Below are positions 25,805-34,905 of a stretch of DNA of 64,000 nt, piece by piece. The notes beneath the pieces were generated by a model. The model worked only from the letters and a program-made list of their open reading frames with translations, did no database searches and had not been told where the DNA came from. Position 1 is the stretch's first letter; each line of letters starts with the position of its first letter. The translations under genes were made by a program, and so were the position numbers. The stretch is from Pseudoduganella lutea. Its GTDB lineage: Bacteria; Pseudomonadota; Gammaproteobacteria; Burkholderiales; Burkholderiaceae_D. Location of the stretch: the NCBI RefSeq assembly GCF_004209755.1, contig NZ_CP035913.1:4464001-4528000 (forward strand), read 5' to 3'.

Positions 25805-26473
25805 ATGAAGTCTCCAGCATCCGTCATCGCCGCGCTTGCCACCATTGCCACCGCAATGCTGGCCGGCTGCGCCAGCGAGCCCACGTCGATCGTCGCCGGC
25901 CCCACGTCCGCGCGGCCGATCCCCACGCCGCCCATTACGCTGCCGGCCAACGGCGCGATCTACCAGGCGCAAACGTTCCGGCCCGTGTTCGAGGACCGCC
26001 GCGGCCGCATGGTGGGCGACATCATCAACGTCCTCATCACCGAGCGCACCACGGCCAACAAGAACGGCAGCAGCTCGGCCACCCGTACGGGCGGCGTGGG
26101 CATCGGCATTCCCGGCCCATTGCAGGGCCGCCTCGGCGCGCGGGTCGCCACGGAGACGGACAACAACTATGCCGACTCGGCCGCGCAGACGGCCAGCAAT
26201 GCCTTCACCGGCACGCTGGGCGTGACGGTCGTGGAAGTGCTGCCGAACGGGAACCTCGTCGTCGCCGGCGAGAAGCAGGTCGCGATGGACAAGGGCACCG
26301 AGTTCATCCGCATTTCCGGCACGGTGAACCCGGACACGATTGGCGCCGGCAATTCGGTGCCGTCGACGGCGATCGCCGATGCGCGCGTCGAATACCGCAC
26401 GAATACCCACCTGGACCGCGCCGAGCTGACGTCGATGGCGTCGCGATTCTTCCTGAGCCTGCTGCCGTTCTGA
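25805..26473 (+). CDS. flgH: flagellar L-ring lipoprotein FlgH
   Basis: 222 residues from an ATG at 25805 (AAGGA upstream). Outer-membrane lipoprotein that forms the L ring. The start is fixed by a lipoprotein signal ending in LAGC, with C22 the acylated cysteine. The conserved middle reads EDRRGRMVGDIINVLITERT, and GTLGVTVVEVLPNGNLVVAG and FIRISGTVNPDTI follow; it ends in FFLSLLPF, typical of the family. Partner of FlgI, encoded 15 bases downstream. Confidence 0.96.
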   Translation: MKSPASVIAALATIATAMLAGCASEPTSIVAGPTSARPIPTPPITLPANGAIYQAQTFRPVFEDRRGRMVGDIINVLITERTTANKNGSSSATRTGGVGIGIPGPLQGRLGARVATETDNNYADSAAQTASNAFTGTLGVTVVEVLPNGNLVVAGEKQVAMDKGTEFIRISGTVNPDTIGAGNSVPSTAIADARVEYRTNTHLDRAELTSMASRFFLSLLPF

Positions 26474-26488
26474 TATGGGTGAGCGCAC

Positions 26489-27595
26489 ATGAAATCCCTC
26501 CTCACCGCCATCGCCCTCGGTTTCGCCATGCTGGCGCCGGCGGCGCAGGCCGAGCGCCTGAAAGACCTCGCCAGCATTGCCGGCGTGCGGGAAAACCAGC
26601 TGATGGGCTATGGCCTTGTCGTGGGCCTCGATGGCAGCGGCGACCAGACCACGCAGACCCCGTTCACGATCCAGAGCGTGGCATCGATGCTGCAGCAACT
26701 GGGCGTGACGCTGCCTTCGGGCTCGCAGCTGCAACTGCGCAACGTCGCGGCCGTGATGGTGACGACGTCGCTGCCCGCGTTCGCGCAGCCGGGCCAGCAG
26801 CTCGACGTGACCGTGTCGTCGCTGGGCAATGCGCGCAGCCTGCGCGGCGGCACACTCCTGATGACACCGCTGAAAGGCGCCGATGGCCAGATCTACGGCA
26901 TGGCGCAAGGCAACCTGGTGGTGGGCGGCGTGGGCGCGCAAGCGCCGGGCGGCGGCGCATCGACCGTCGTCAACCACCTGTCGGTGGGCCGCATCAGCAA
27001 TGGCGCCACGGTCGAGCGCGCGGTGCCGACGGCGCTGGGCGAGGGCGGCCAGATCCGCCTGGAATTGAAGAACGCCGATTTCGCCACCACCAGCCGGGTG
27101 GTCACGGCCATCAACAACCGCTTCGGCGCCGGCATTGCCTATGCGCTCGATGGCCGGGTGATCCGTGTGACGTCGCCGGCCGCTTCCGACCAGCGCGTGG
27201 CCTTCATCGGCCAGCTCGAAGAGCTCGACGTGCAACCGGCCACGCTGCCGGCCAAGGTGATCATGAATGCGCGCACCGGCTCGGTGGTGATGAACCAGTC
27301 CGTCACGCTGCAGGCCTGTGCCATTTCGCATGGCAACCTGCAGGTGTCGGTTGCGGCCGATACGCAGGTCAGCCAGCCCGGTCCATTGTCCGGCGGGCAG
27401 ACTGCCGTCACGCAGCCGGGCAGCGTCGACATCCAGCAGGCGCCGGGCAAGGTGCTGCAGCTGCAGGCCGGCGCCCAGCTGGCCGACGTGGTGAAGGCAT
27501 TGAACGCCATCGGCGCGTCGCCGCAAGACCTGCTGGCGATCCTGCAGGCGATGAAGGCATCCGGGGCGCTGCGCGCCGAACTCGAGATTATCTGA
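26489..27595 (+). CDS. flgI: flagellar P-ring protein FlgI
   Basis: 368 residues with a 21-residue Sec signal (cut after AAPAAQA-type sequence, before ERL). Periplasmic P-ring subunit around the rod. LKDLASIAGVRENQLMGYGL is the family start, with VVGLDGSGDQTTQTPFT next, then NVAAVMVTTSLPAFA and GQQLDVTVSSLGNARSLRGG. The C-terminus (LADVVKALNAIGASPQDLLA) is typical. Needs FlgA for assembly. flgJ follows after 12 bases. Confidence 0.97.
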   Translation: MKSLLTAIALGFAMLAPAAQAERLKDLASIAGVRENQLMGYGLVVGLDGSGDQTTQTPFTIQSVASMLQQLGVTLPSGSQLQLRNVAAVMVTTSLPAFAQPGQQLDVTVSSLGNARSLRGGTLLMTPLKGADGQIYGMAQGNLVVGGVGAQAPGGGASTVVNHLSVGRISNGATVERAVPTALGEGGQIRLELKNADFATTSRVVTAINNRFGAGIAYALDGRVIRVTSPAASDQRVAFIGQLEELDVQPATLPAKVIMNARTGSVVMNQSVTLQACAISHGNLQVSVAADTQVSQPGPLSGGQTAVTQPGSVDIQQAPGKVLQLQAGAQLADVVKALNAIGASPQDLLAILQAMKASGALRAELEII

Positions 27596-27607
27596 CCGGG
27601 AGTCGCC

Positions 27608-28534
27608 ATGATCCGCCAGACCAGCACACCGACCGACCTTTCCGCCAACCTTGCCTTGGACAACAAGGGCCTGTCGGAACTGCGCCAGGGCGCCAGGGCC
27701 GGTTCGCCCGAGGCGCTCAAGGGAGCGGCCACGCAGTTCGAAGCCATGTTCGTCAACATGATGTTGAAGAGCATGCGCGACGCCACGCCCCAGGAAGGCT
27801 TGCTGGACAATTCGCAGACGAAGATGTTCACCACGATGCTCGACCAGCAGACCAGCCAGAACATCGCCAAGAAAGGCGTGGGACTGGCCGACGTGCTGGT
27901 GCGGCAATTGTCGAAGACCGCCGGCCTGTCGGGCATGGAAGGGGAAACGGGCGTTCCGGAAGGCGGGTTCACGAAATCGATGCTCGACGCGGCAAAGCTG
28001 CAGCGCTCGATCGACGCGGCGGGCGGCAACAAAACCAGCGCGGCCGCCAGCACGGTGGCACCCAGTACGTCGCGCCATGCCCACGTGCGCGCGTTCGCCG
28101 ACAAGCTGTCCGGCCACGCGGAAGAAGCCAGCCGCGCCACCGGCATCCCGGCCAAGTTCATGCTGGGCCAGGCGGCGCTGGAAAGCGGCTGGGGCAAGCG
28201 CGAGATCAAGGGCGCCGATGGCACCAGCAGCCACAACCTCTTCGGCATCAAGGCCGGCCGCGACTGGAAAGGCAAGACGGTGGACGTGGCCACCACCGAA
28301 TATGTCAACGGCCAGCCGCAGCGCAAGATCGAACGCTTCCGCGCCTACGACAGCTATGCCGACAGCTTCAAGGATTACGCAAGGCTCATCACGGACAACC
28401 CGCGCTATGAAAAAGTGCTGGCCAGCGCCGGCGATGCGGCGGCGTTCGCCCGCAACCTGCAAAAGGCCGGCTATGCGACCGATCCCAACTACGCCACGAA
28501 GCTGGCCGCGGTCATCAACAAGACGCTCGTGTAA
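27608..28534 (+). CDS. flgJ: flagellar rod-cap and peptidoglycan hydrolase FlgJ
   Basis: 308 residues with two domains. Residues 35-105 are the rod-capping domain (ATQFEAMFVNMMLKSMRDAT). Residues 158-305 are a GH73-type glucosaminidase that opens a hole in the wall for the rod: IPAKFMLGQAALESGWGKRE with catalytic E192, then SHNLFGIKAG and YADSFKDYARLI. The bifunctional form is typical of beta- and gammaproteobacteria. It ends the early flg run; a FliA promoter lies between it and flgK. Confidence 0.96.
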   Translation: MIRQTSTPTDLSANLALDNKGLSELRQGARAGSPEALKGAATQFEAMFVNMMLKSMRDATPQEGLLDNSQTKMFTTMLDQQTSQNIAKKGVGLADVLVRQLSKTAGLSGMEGETGVPEGGFTKSMLDAAKLQRSIDAAGGNKTSAAASTVAPSTSRHAHVRAFADKLSGHAEEASRATGIPAKFMLGQAALESGWGKREIKGADGTSSHNLFGIKAGRDWKGKTVDVATTEYVNGQPQRKIERFRAYDSYADSFKDYARLITDNPRYEKVLASAGDAAAFARNLQKAGYATDPNYATKLAAVINKTLV

Positions 28535-28588
28535 AGCATGAGCGGGCAGGTGCGCTGGCACGGCCGCGCACGTTAGCTTTGCGACAAC

Positions 28589-28615
28589 TCAAGTTTCGCC
28601 TTGATTTGCCGTAAA
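28589..28615 (+). promoter_or_regulatory. sigma-28 (FliA) promoter of flgKL
   Basis: TCAAGTTT, 11 bases, then GCCGTAAA: close to TAAAGTTT-N11-GCCGATAA. It lies 28 bases upstream of the flgK ATG at 28643 and overlaps a longer possible frame start, which supports the shorter flgK start. Confidence 0.78.
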
Positions 28616-28642
28616 CTGGCCATTACTGGAAAAAGTCACAGC

Positions 28643-30535
28643 ATGAGCAATCTACTCAGCATCGGCAGGACCGGCTTGCTGGCGGCGCAGACAGGCCTCG
28701 CCACCACCGGCCACAACATCACGAACTCGAGCGTGCCGGGCTACACGCGCCAGGGCATCGTGCAGTCGACGCTGCCGCCGCTGAGCCAGGGCGTGGGCTA
28801 TGTGGGCACCGGCACCCAGGTGGCGCAGATCAAGCGCTACTACGACGATTTCCTGAACAAGCAGGTGATGACGGCGCAGTCGACCCAGGGGGCGTTCAAT
28901 GCGCACCTCACGCAGATGACGCAGATCGACAACATGGTGTCGGACAGCGCGATCGGCCTGTCCCCGGCCATGCAGGATTTTTTCCGTGGCGTGCAGACGG
29001 CCAATTCCACGCCGTCGCTGCAATCGTCGCGCGCCTCCATGCTGTCGTCCGCCGAAAGCCTGGCGGCGCGCTTCCATGAAGTGTCCGGCCGCTTGCAGGA
29101 ATTGCAGGAGGGCGTCAACACCAACATCACGAGCACGGTCAACGGCATCAATTCGTATGCGGCGCAGATTGCCAACCTGAACAACCAGATCGCCACGCTG
29201 ACGACCGATCCGCTGAACCCGCCGAACGACCTGCTGGACCAGCGCGACCAGCTTGTGCGCGAGCTGAACCAGCAGGTGAAGATCACCGTGCTGCCCTCCG
29301 ATAACAATATGCTGAACATCACGTTCGGCTCGGGGCAGCCGCTCGTCGTCGGCACCAGTTCCCTGGAAATGGCGGCCGTGCAATCGCCGACCGACCCGGG
29401 CCGCCTCGTCGTGTCGTATCCGGCAACGGGGCGCAGCACGATCGTTGCCGACGACACCTTTGCCGGCGGCGCGCTGGGCGGGCTGATGGATTTCCGCCGC
29501 GAATCGCTGGACCGCGTGCAAAACGAGATCGGCCAGATTGCCGCCGGCCTCACGCAGTCATTCAACGAGCAGCACCGGCTGGGCCAGGACCTGAATGGCG
29601 ACCTGGGCGGCGACTTCTTCACGCCGCTGAAGGGCTATGTCGGCTACGATGCGCGCAACTCGCCGCTCTCCACGGCCGAGCTGGACGCGTCGATCACGGA
29701 TGCCAGTGCGCTGACCGGGCTCGATTATGAGGTGAACTACGGCGGCACGCCCGCCAGCTATACCGTCACCCGCTCCGACGGCGCGGTGACGGCAATCGCC
29801 GACCCCACCGTGCCGCAGGAAATCGATGGCGTCACGTACACGTTCACCGGCGCGCCACAGGAAGGCGACCGCATCCAGGTGCGCCCCACGTACACGGCCG
29901 CGGCCAACTTCGACGTGGCCATCACGGATTACCGCAAGATCGCGCTGGCGGCGCCGGTCACGACGTCCGTGCCGACGACGAATTCCGGCAATGGCACGAT
30001 CAGCCCCGGCGTCGTCGATGCCGCCTATATCGGCAATCCGCTGGCGGCGCCCGTAACGCTCACGTTCACGGGTGGCCAGATCACCGGCTTCCCGGATGGC
30101 AGCTCGGTCCCGTACGACGAGGGGGAGCCGCTCAGCTTTGGCGGCATCAATTTCTCGATCTCGGGCACGCCGGCCGAAGGCGACACGTTCACCATCGGCC
30201 CGAACACGAGCGGGGTCGGCGACAACCGCAATGGCGTGCTGCTGGCGGGATTGCAGACACGAAATATCCTGAACAATGGCACATCGACCTTCCAGGGCTC
30301 CTATGCGGGGACCGTCAACTTCGTCGGCAACAAGACGCGCGAATTGCAGGTGGGCGGCGCGGCCGCCAACACCACGGTCGACCAGGCGCTTGCCGCCCAG
30401 AAGAGCGTTTCCGGCGTCAACCTCGACGAAGAAGCGGCGGACCTGCTGCGTTACCAGCAAGCCTACCAGGCCGCCGGCAAGGTGATGCAGGTGGCCGGAA
30501 CATTGTTCGACACGTTGCTGTCGATCGCACAGTAA
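28643..30535 (+). CDS. flgK: flagellar hook-associated protein FlgK (HAP1)
   Basis: 630 residues from an ATG at 28643; a frame to 28601 exists but would run through the promoter. Joins hook and filament. N-terminal motif MSNLLSIGRTGLLAAQTGLA, TGHNITNSSVPGYTRQ; central LLDQRDQLVRELNQQVKITV; C-terminal VSGVNLDEEAADLLRYQQAY. Between about 340 and 540 are repeated small beta-rich segments with GVTYTFTGAPQEGDRIQVRP and INFSISGTPAEGDTFTIGP, a duplicated outer domain also present once in FlgL. flgL follows after 11 bases. Confidence 0.96.
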   Translation: MSNLLSIGRTGLLAAQTGLATTGHNITNSSVPGYTRQGIVQSTLPPLSQGVGYVGTGTQVAQIKRYYDDFLNKQVMTAQSTQGAFNAHLTQMTQIDNMVSDSAIGLSPAMQDFFRGVQTANSTPSLQSSRASMLSSAESLAARFHEVSGRLQELQEGVNTNITSTVNGINSYAAQIANLNNQIATLTTDPLNPPNDLLDQRDQLVRELNQQVKITVLPSDNNMLNITFGSGQPLVVGTSSLEMAAVQSPTDPGRLVVSYPATGRSTIVADDTFAGGALGGLMDFRRESLDRVQNEIGQIAAGLTQSFNEQHRLGQDLNGDLGGDFFTPLKGYVGYDARNSPLSTAELDASITDASALTGLDYEVNYGGTPASYTVTRSDGAVTAIADPTVPQEIDGVTYTFTGAPQEGDRIQVRPTYTAAANFDVAITDYRKIALAAPVTTSVPTTNSGNGTISPGVVDAAYIGNPLAAPVTLTFTGGQITGFPDGSSVPYDEGEPLSFGGINFSISGTPAEGDTFTIGPNTSGVGDNRNGVLLAGLQTRNILNNGTSTFQGSYAGTVNFVGNKTRELQVGGAAANTTVDQALAAQKSVSGVNLDEEAADLLRYQQAYQAAGKVMQVAGTLFDTLLSIAQ

Positions 30536-30546
30536 GAGGCAGGAAT

Positions 30547-31785
30547 ATGGCAATTCGTATCAGCACCCAGATGATGTATGACCGTAATGTGTCGCTGCAG
30601 GCGAACCTGCAGGGCAATCTGCTGCGCACGCAGTTGCAACTGGCCCAGACCATGCGCGTGCTGACGCCGGCCGACGATCCGGTGGCATCGGCCCGTGCAC
30701 TGGAAGTGTCGCAGTCCCAGGGAATGAACAAGCAGTTCGAGGTCAACCGCCAATATGCCGTGGCGTCGCTGACCCAGGTCGACTCGGTGATGGAGACGGT
30801 CAATGGCATCATGGACGAGATCCGCCAAGGGGTCTTGTCGGCTGGTAATCCTGGGCAGAGCCAGGCAGACCGCGAAACGGTCGCCAGGGCGCTCGAAGGG
30901 CAGCTGGCAGACTTGCTGGGCCAGGCCAATACGGCGGACGGCAGCGGGGGCTATCTGTTCTCCGGCTTCAAGACCAACACGCAACCGTTCGCGCTGACTG
31001 CCTCGGGCGCCACGTATTTCGGTGACCAGGGCGAGCGCGAACTGCAAGTGGGTTCCGGCCGGCAGATGGCGATCAGCGCCAACGGCTCCCAGATCTTCGA
31101 ACAGAACCTGACCGGCAACGGCACGTTCCAGACGAAGGCGGACCCGGGCAACGCGGCCCGTGGCGGCACCGGCATCATTTCGCCGGGCACCGTCATCGAC
31201 GCGGCCGCGCTCACCGGCGACAACTACACGATCAATTTCACCAAGGATGCCACGTCGGGCCTGGTGCAGTATTCAGTGACCAACACAACCGACGGTTCGG
31301 TCGCCGTGCCGCCCACCGACTTCAAGGCCGGCGAACCGATCACTTTCGATGGCATGTCGCTCGATATCGCCGGCGCGCCGGCGGACCAGGACGTGTTCAC
31401 GATCGAACCCAGCACGAATCAATCCGTCTTCACGACGATCCGCGACGTGATCGCCGCCTTGCGCAATCCGGGTGTCGGACCCACCGCCAACTCGCAGCTG
31501 ACGAATGCGTTGAATACAGCCAACCAGAACCTGCAGAATGCGGCGGATAACATGCTTTCCGTACGCACGACAGCCGGTGCACGCCTGAGAGAAATCGACG
31601 TCCTTGATGATTCAGGCTCGGCAATGGACATCCAGTACACCGCACAGATCACCGATCTCGTCGGTCTTGATGAAGCGGGACAGATCGCCGCCGCCTCGCT
31701 CTTCCAGCAGCAAATCGCCAGCCTGCAAGCCGCCCAGCAAACGTTCCGCGCCGTCACCCAGCTCTCGCTGTTCAGCTACATCTGA
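30547..31785 (+). CDS. flgL: flagellar hook-associated protein FlgL (HAP3)
   Basis: 412 residues, longer than the usual 310 or so. Second hook-filament junction protein. The N-terminus is canonical (MAIRISTQMMYDRNVSLQAN; TPADDPVASARALEVSQSQG), with GGYLFSGFKTNTQPF in the middle and a flagellin-like C-terminal helix (AGQIAAASLFQQQIASLQAA, ending LSLFSYI). The extra length is a beta-rich segment (about 215-285) that includes ITFDGMSLDIAGAPADQDVF, matching the outer-domain repeats of FlgK. GAGGCAGGA precedes the ATG. Expressed from the flgK promoter. Confidence 0.95.
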   Translation: MAIRISTQMMYDRNVSLQANLQGNLLRTQLQLAQTMRVLTPADDPVASARALEVSQSQGMNKQFEVNRQYAVASLTQVDSVMETVNGIMDEIRQGVLSAGNPGQSQADRETVARALEGQLADLLGQANTADGSGGYLFSGFKTNTQPFALTASGATYFGDQGERELQVGSGRQMAISANGSQIFEQNLTGNGTFQTKADPGNAARGGTGIISPGTVIDAAALTGDNYTINFTKDATSGLVQYSVTNTTDGSVAVPPTDFKAGEPITFDGMSLDIAGAPADQDVFTIEPSTNQSVFTTIRDVIAALRNPGVGPTANSQLTNALNTANQNLQNAADNMLSVRTTAGARLREIDVLDDSGSAMDIQYTAQITDLVGLDEAGQIAAASLFQQQIASLQAAQQTFRAVTQLSLFSYI

Positions 31786-31801
31786 TCCACTTAACCTGCG
31801 G

Positions 31802-31955
31802 AAAAACAGGGGACGTACCCCTGTTTCCAGGCAACTTTGCGACTGCCGCAGACGCCAGGGAGCTCGTTTCGCTGCATTTCCTCAAAACCAGGGTATGTCC
31901 CCAGTTTTGCCTCAAAACCAGGGTACGTCCCCAGTTTTTCGTCCCCAGTTTTTCT
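31802..31955. repeat. palindromic repeat cluster (GGGGACGTACCCC family), flgL-fliR junction
   Basis: One forward arm (AAAAACAGGGGACGTACCCC, 31802 on) is followed by two tandem reverse-arm copies (CCAGGGTATGTCCCCAGTTTT at about 31887 and CCAGGGTACGTCCCCAGTTTT at about 31917) and a fragment (GTCCCCAGTTTTTC at 31941). It fills the gap between the convergent flgL and fliR genes and may work as a terminator. Confidence 0.85.
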
Positions 31956-32779
31956 TAGCGGACAGCTCCCTGTGGTTTCGGGGCGATGTTGCCTTCGCCC
32001 TGCAACGCGCGGGGGATCATCTGCGCTTTCTCCGCGCCCTGGCCCAGCAGGTTGACGAGCGGGTGGGCGAGGTAGGGCAGGGCGATCATCAGCACGATGA
32101 AGCCCACGCCCAGTGTGATCGGGAAGCCGATGCCGAACAGGTTCAGCTGCGGGGCGGCGCGGGTCAGTACGCCGAGCGCGACGTTGGCGATCAGCAGGGC
32201 GGCAACGAGCGGCAGCGACAGTTGCAGGCCGGCCGAGAAGATCTTCGCGCCCCACAGCGCCAGCTCCCAGAAGCCGCCGCCATGGAACATGCGGCCCGAG
32301 ATCGGCAATGTGAAGAAGCTTTCCGCCAGCGCTTCGAGCAGCCACAGGTGCACGTTCGCGACCAGCAGCATCAATGTGGCGATCCAGGTCAGGAACTGCG
32401 AGATCGCCGACGAGCGCCCCTGCGACATGGGGTCGAAGAAACTGGCGAAGCCCAGGCCCATCGTCAGGCTGCTGATCTCGCCGGCCATCTCGACGGCGGC
32501 GAACACGAGCCGCATTGCAAACCCCATCATGACGCCGGTGATCATTTCCTTCGCCAGGATCAGCATGCCTTCCCACGACGCGGGATCCGTGGCGGGAACT
32601 GCCGGCACCAGCGGCGCGATGGCGATCGCGACCACGACACCGAAGCCCACGCGGGCGGTGCGCGGCACGCGGGCATTGCCGAACACGGGCGATGCGGCGA
32701 TCAGCCCGAGGATCCGCGACAGCGGCCAGATGAAGCCGGCGATCCACGTGTTCAGGTCCGCGATGGTCAGCAGCTGCAT
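31955..32779 (-). CDS. fliR: flagellar export gate protein FliR
   Basis: 274 residues, about six hydrophobic segments, inner membrane. FliR forms the export channel with FliP and FliQ. Seen features: LNTWIAGFIWPLSRILGLIA at the N-terminus, ASPVFGNARVPRTARVGFGV, and SLTMGLGFASFFDPMSQGRS, a family signature, then LPLVAALLIANVALGVLTRA. It is the last gene of the fliL-M-N-O-P-Q-R run and starts 13 bases after fliQ. Confidence 0.96.
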   Translation of the reverse strand: MQLLTIADLNTWIAGFIWPLSRILGLIAASPVFGNARVPRTARVGFGVVVAIAIAPLVPAVPATDPASWEGMLILAKEMITGVMMGFAMRLVFAAVEMAGEISSLTMGLGFASFFDPMSQGRSSAISQFLTWIATLMLLVANVHLWLLEALAESFFTLPISGRMFHGGGFWELALWGAKIFSAGLQLSLPLVAALLIANVALGVLTRAAPQLNLFGIGFPITLGVGFIVLMIALPYLAHPLVNLLGQGAEKAQMIPRALQGEGNIAPKPQGAVR

Positions 32780-32792
32780 GGGTGGCGCGATG

Positions 32793-33062
32793 TCAGGTGA
32801 CGAGGCCCGGGATATTGCCGAAGATTTCGCGCATGTAGTCCGTCATCACGCTGATCATCCACGGCCCCGCCACCACGAGCGCGACGAACACGCCCACGAG
32901 CTTGGGGATGAACGACAGCGTCGATTCGTTGATCTGCGTGGCGGCCTGGAAGATCGAGACGACGAGGCCGATGCCGAGCGCCACCAGCAGCAGCGGCGCG
33001 GCGACCATCAGCGTCACTTCCATCGCGTGGCGGCCCATCGTCATCACGGTTTCGGGAGTCAT
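32793..33062 (-). CDS. fliQ: flagellar export gate protein FliQ
   Basis: 89 residues, the normal FliQ size, with two transmembrane helices (MEVTLMVAAPLLLVALGIGL and LVGVFVALVVAGPWMISVMT). MTPETVMTMGRHAMEVTLMV and SIFQAATQINESTLSFIPK are family signatures. Part of the FliPQR export channel; 21 bases after fliP and 13 before fliR. Confidence 0.96.
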   Translation of the reverse strand: MTPETVMTMGRHAMEVTLMVAAPLLLVALGIGLVVSIFQAATQINESTLSFIPKLVGVFVALVVAGPWMISVMTDYMREIFGNIPGLVT

Positions 33063-33083
33063 GATTCTTGTCCTGTAAAGACG

Positions 33084-33842
33084 CTAGTAGAAACTCTGGG
33101 ACAGTGAGCCCAGCAGCAATTGCCAGCCGTCGACCAGCACGAACAGCATCATCTTGAACGGCAGCGAGATCACCGCCGGCGACATCATCATCATCCCCAT
33201 CGACATCAGTACCGATGCGACCACCATGTCGATGATCAGGAAGGGAATGAAGATGGCGAAGCCGATCTGGAACGCCGTCTTCAGTTCGCTCGTGATGAAG
33301 GCCGGCACGAGGATCCGCATCGGCACGTCTTCCGGCCCCTGCAGCGCCGGGCTGCGCGAGATCTTCACGAACAGCGCCAGGTCGGCCTGGCGGGTCTGCT
33401 TCAGCATGAACGTTTTCAAAGGCGCCGAGCCGCGCTCGATCGCCTGCTGCATCGTGATCTGGTTCGCCTGCAGCGGCTGGTACGCTTCCGTGTAGATGCG
33501 GTCGAACGTGGGCCCCATCACGAAGAACGTGAGGAACAGCGCCAGGCCCACCATCACCTGGTTCGGCGGCGCCGACTGCGTGCCCATCGCCTGGCGCAGC
33601 AGCGACAGCACGATCACGATCCGGGTAAAGCCCGTCATCATCAGCAGCACGGCGGGCAGGAACGTCAGCGCCGTCATCAGGATCAGCGTCTGCAGCGTCA
33701 GCCCGTACTGGACCCCGCCGCCGGGTGCCGGCGAGCTGGTGAACGCGGGAATCGTGGGCTCCGCGGCGGCCAGCAGGGGAAGGAAAATGGTCAGCGCGAA
33801 TGCCGCTGCATGTCCGAGCTTACTTGCGGGCTTACTTGCCAT
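33084..33842 (-). CDS. fliP: flagellar export gate protein FliP
   Basis: 252 residues with an N-terminal cleavable signal ([15 protein letters not shown]), then transmembrane segments in [20 protein letters not shown] and the FliP signature [40 protein letters not shown], and a conserved C-terminal [20 protein letters not shown]. Core subunit of the export channel. Its start overlaps the fliO stop by 11 bases, indicating translational coupling. Confidence 0.96.
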   Translation of the reverse strand: MASKPASKLGHAAAFALTIFLPLLAAAEPTIPAFTSSPAPGGGVQYGLTLQTLILMTALTFLPAVLLMMTGFTRIVIVLSLLRQAMGTQSAPPNQVMVGLALFLTFFVMGPTFDRIYTEAYQPLQANQITMQQAIERGSAPLKTFMLKQTRQADLALFVKISRSPALQGPEDVPMRILVPAFITSELKTAFQIGFAIFIPFLIIDMVVASVLMSMGMMMMSPAVISLPFKMMLFVLVDGWQLLLGSLSQSFY

Positions 33843-34473
33843 TGCGCTTCTCGATGGTTTGCTTGAACCATTCCGAGAAATTGGTGCCGGGCAGGGCGTG
33901 CTGCCCGGCGGTGGCGCCGGGCTCCGCTTCCTGCCGCGGCATCGTGGCCAGCGCGTTCATGCGACCTGGCGAGGCGCCGACGACGATCCACTGGTCGCCC
34001 ACCTCGACGACGAGAATGCGCTCGCGCGTGCCCACCGATAGTGCGCCGACCAGCTTGACGGTACTGCCGCCAGAGACGTTGCGCGGCCCGAAGCGCTTGA
34101 GCGCCCATGCCAGACCGACCAGCAGCGCCAGCACGAGGCCCAGCGCGACCACGGTCTGCAGCAGGCTGCCGACGGCCGAGGGCGGCGCGGGCAGTGCCGC
34201 CGGCGTTGCCGTGCGCGCGCCGGCCAGCGCGGCCTGCTGTTCGGGCGTGGCGACCGGCGGCGCCACGGGGCCGGGGGCGGGCGCCTGCTCTGCGGGCACG
34301 ACCGTGGCCGGTTCGCCGGCCTTTACGGGCGCGACAGTACGATCGGTGGGATTGGTGATGACGGGCGCAGTCGCCGTGGCAGGCGCTTGCGCAGCCCCGG
34401 GCGCTTGTGCGGACGCGATGGTGCCGGCGAGCATGCCGCCCGCCAGCAGTGCGGAAACCAGGACACGATTCAT
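33832..34473 (-). CDS. fliO: flagellar biosynthetic protein FliO
   Basis: 213 residues, longer than many FliO proteins because of a signal-like start ([20 protein letters not shown]) and a Pro/Ala-rich region to about residue 95. The single core transmembrane helix is at about 100-122 ([20 protein letters not shown]), followed by the conserved cytoplasmic [20 protein letters not shown] and [15 protein letters not shown]. It assists FliP assembly. Overlaps fliN by four bases and fliP by 11. Confidence 0.93.
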   Translation of the reverse strand: MNRVLVSALLAGGMLAGTIASAQAPGAAQAPATATAPVITNPTDRTVAPVKAGEPATVVPAEQAPAPGPVAPPVATPEQQAALAGARTATPAALPAPPSAVGSLLQTVVALGLVLALLVGLAWALKRFGPRNVSGGSTVKLVGALSVGTRERILVVEVGDQWIVVGASPGRMNALATMPRQEAEPGATAGQHALPGTNFSEWFKQTIEKRNGK

Positions 34474-34886
34474 TTATTCAGTTTTCGGATGCGTTCGGAA
34501 GGCGTGATGATGTCGGTCAGGCGAATACCGAACTTGTCGTTCACCACCACCACCTCGCCCTGCGCGATCAGGCAGCCGTTCACCAGCACGTCCATCGGCT
34601 CGCCGGCCAGGCCGTCCAGTTCCACCACCGAGCCCTGCGCCAGTTGCAGCAGGTTCTTGATGGCGATCTTCGTGCGGCCCAGTTCCACCGTCAGCTGGAC
34701 CGGGATATCGAGGATGAAGTCGATGTCGTTGTGGGTCTCGGTCTTCGTGGCCCCCTTCGAGAAATCCTTGAACACGGCAGCGGTGGCAGCCTCCTTCTGC
34801 AATGCCTCCGCTTCGGCCTTGGCCTGTTCGGCAATCGCCGCGCCCCAATCGTCGTCGAGGCTTTGATCGTCCTGGTTGTCCGCCAT
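34470..34886 (-). CDS. fliN: flagellar motor switch protein FliN
   Basis: 138 residues. C-ring protein below FliM. The C-terminal SpoA domain is clear: DFILDIPVQLTVELGRTKIA, LLQLAQGSVVELDGLAGEPM and GEVVVVNDKFGIRLTDII. The N-terminal 55 residues are acidic and Ala-rich. The stop overlaps the fliO start by four bases; fliM is 19 bases upstream. Confidence 0.97.
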   Translation of the reverse strand: MADNQDDQSLDDDWGAAIAEQAKAEAEALQKEAATAAVFKDFSKGATKTETHNDIDFILDIPVQLTVELGRTKIAIKNLLQLAQGSVVELDGLAGEPMDVLVNGCLIAQGEVVVVNDKFGIRLTDIITPSERIRKLNK

Positions 34887-34905
34887 GATGTGCTCCTGAA
34901 CCTTA

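Noticed and set aside
25730..28561. A 943-codon minus-strand open frame opposite flgH, flgI and flgJ
   Set aside because: Same reason: antisense shadow of three well-supported genes.
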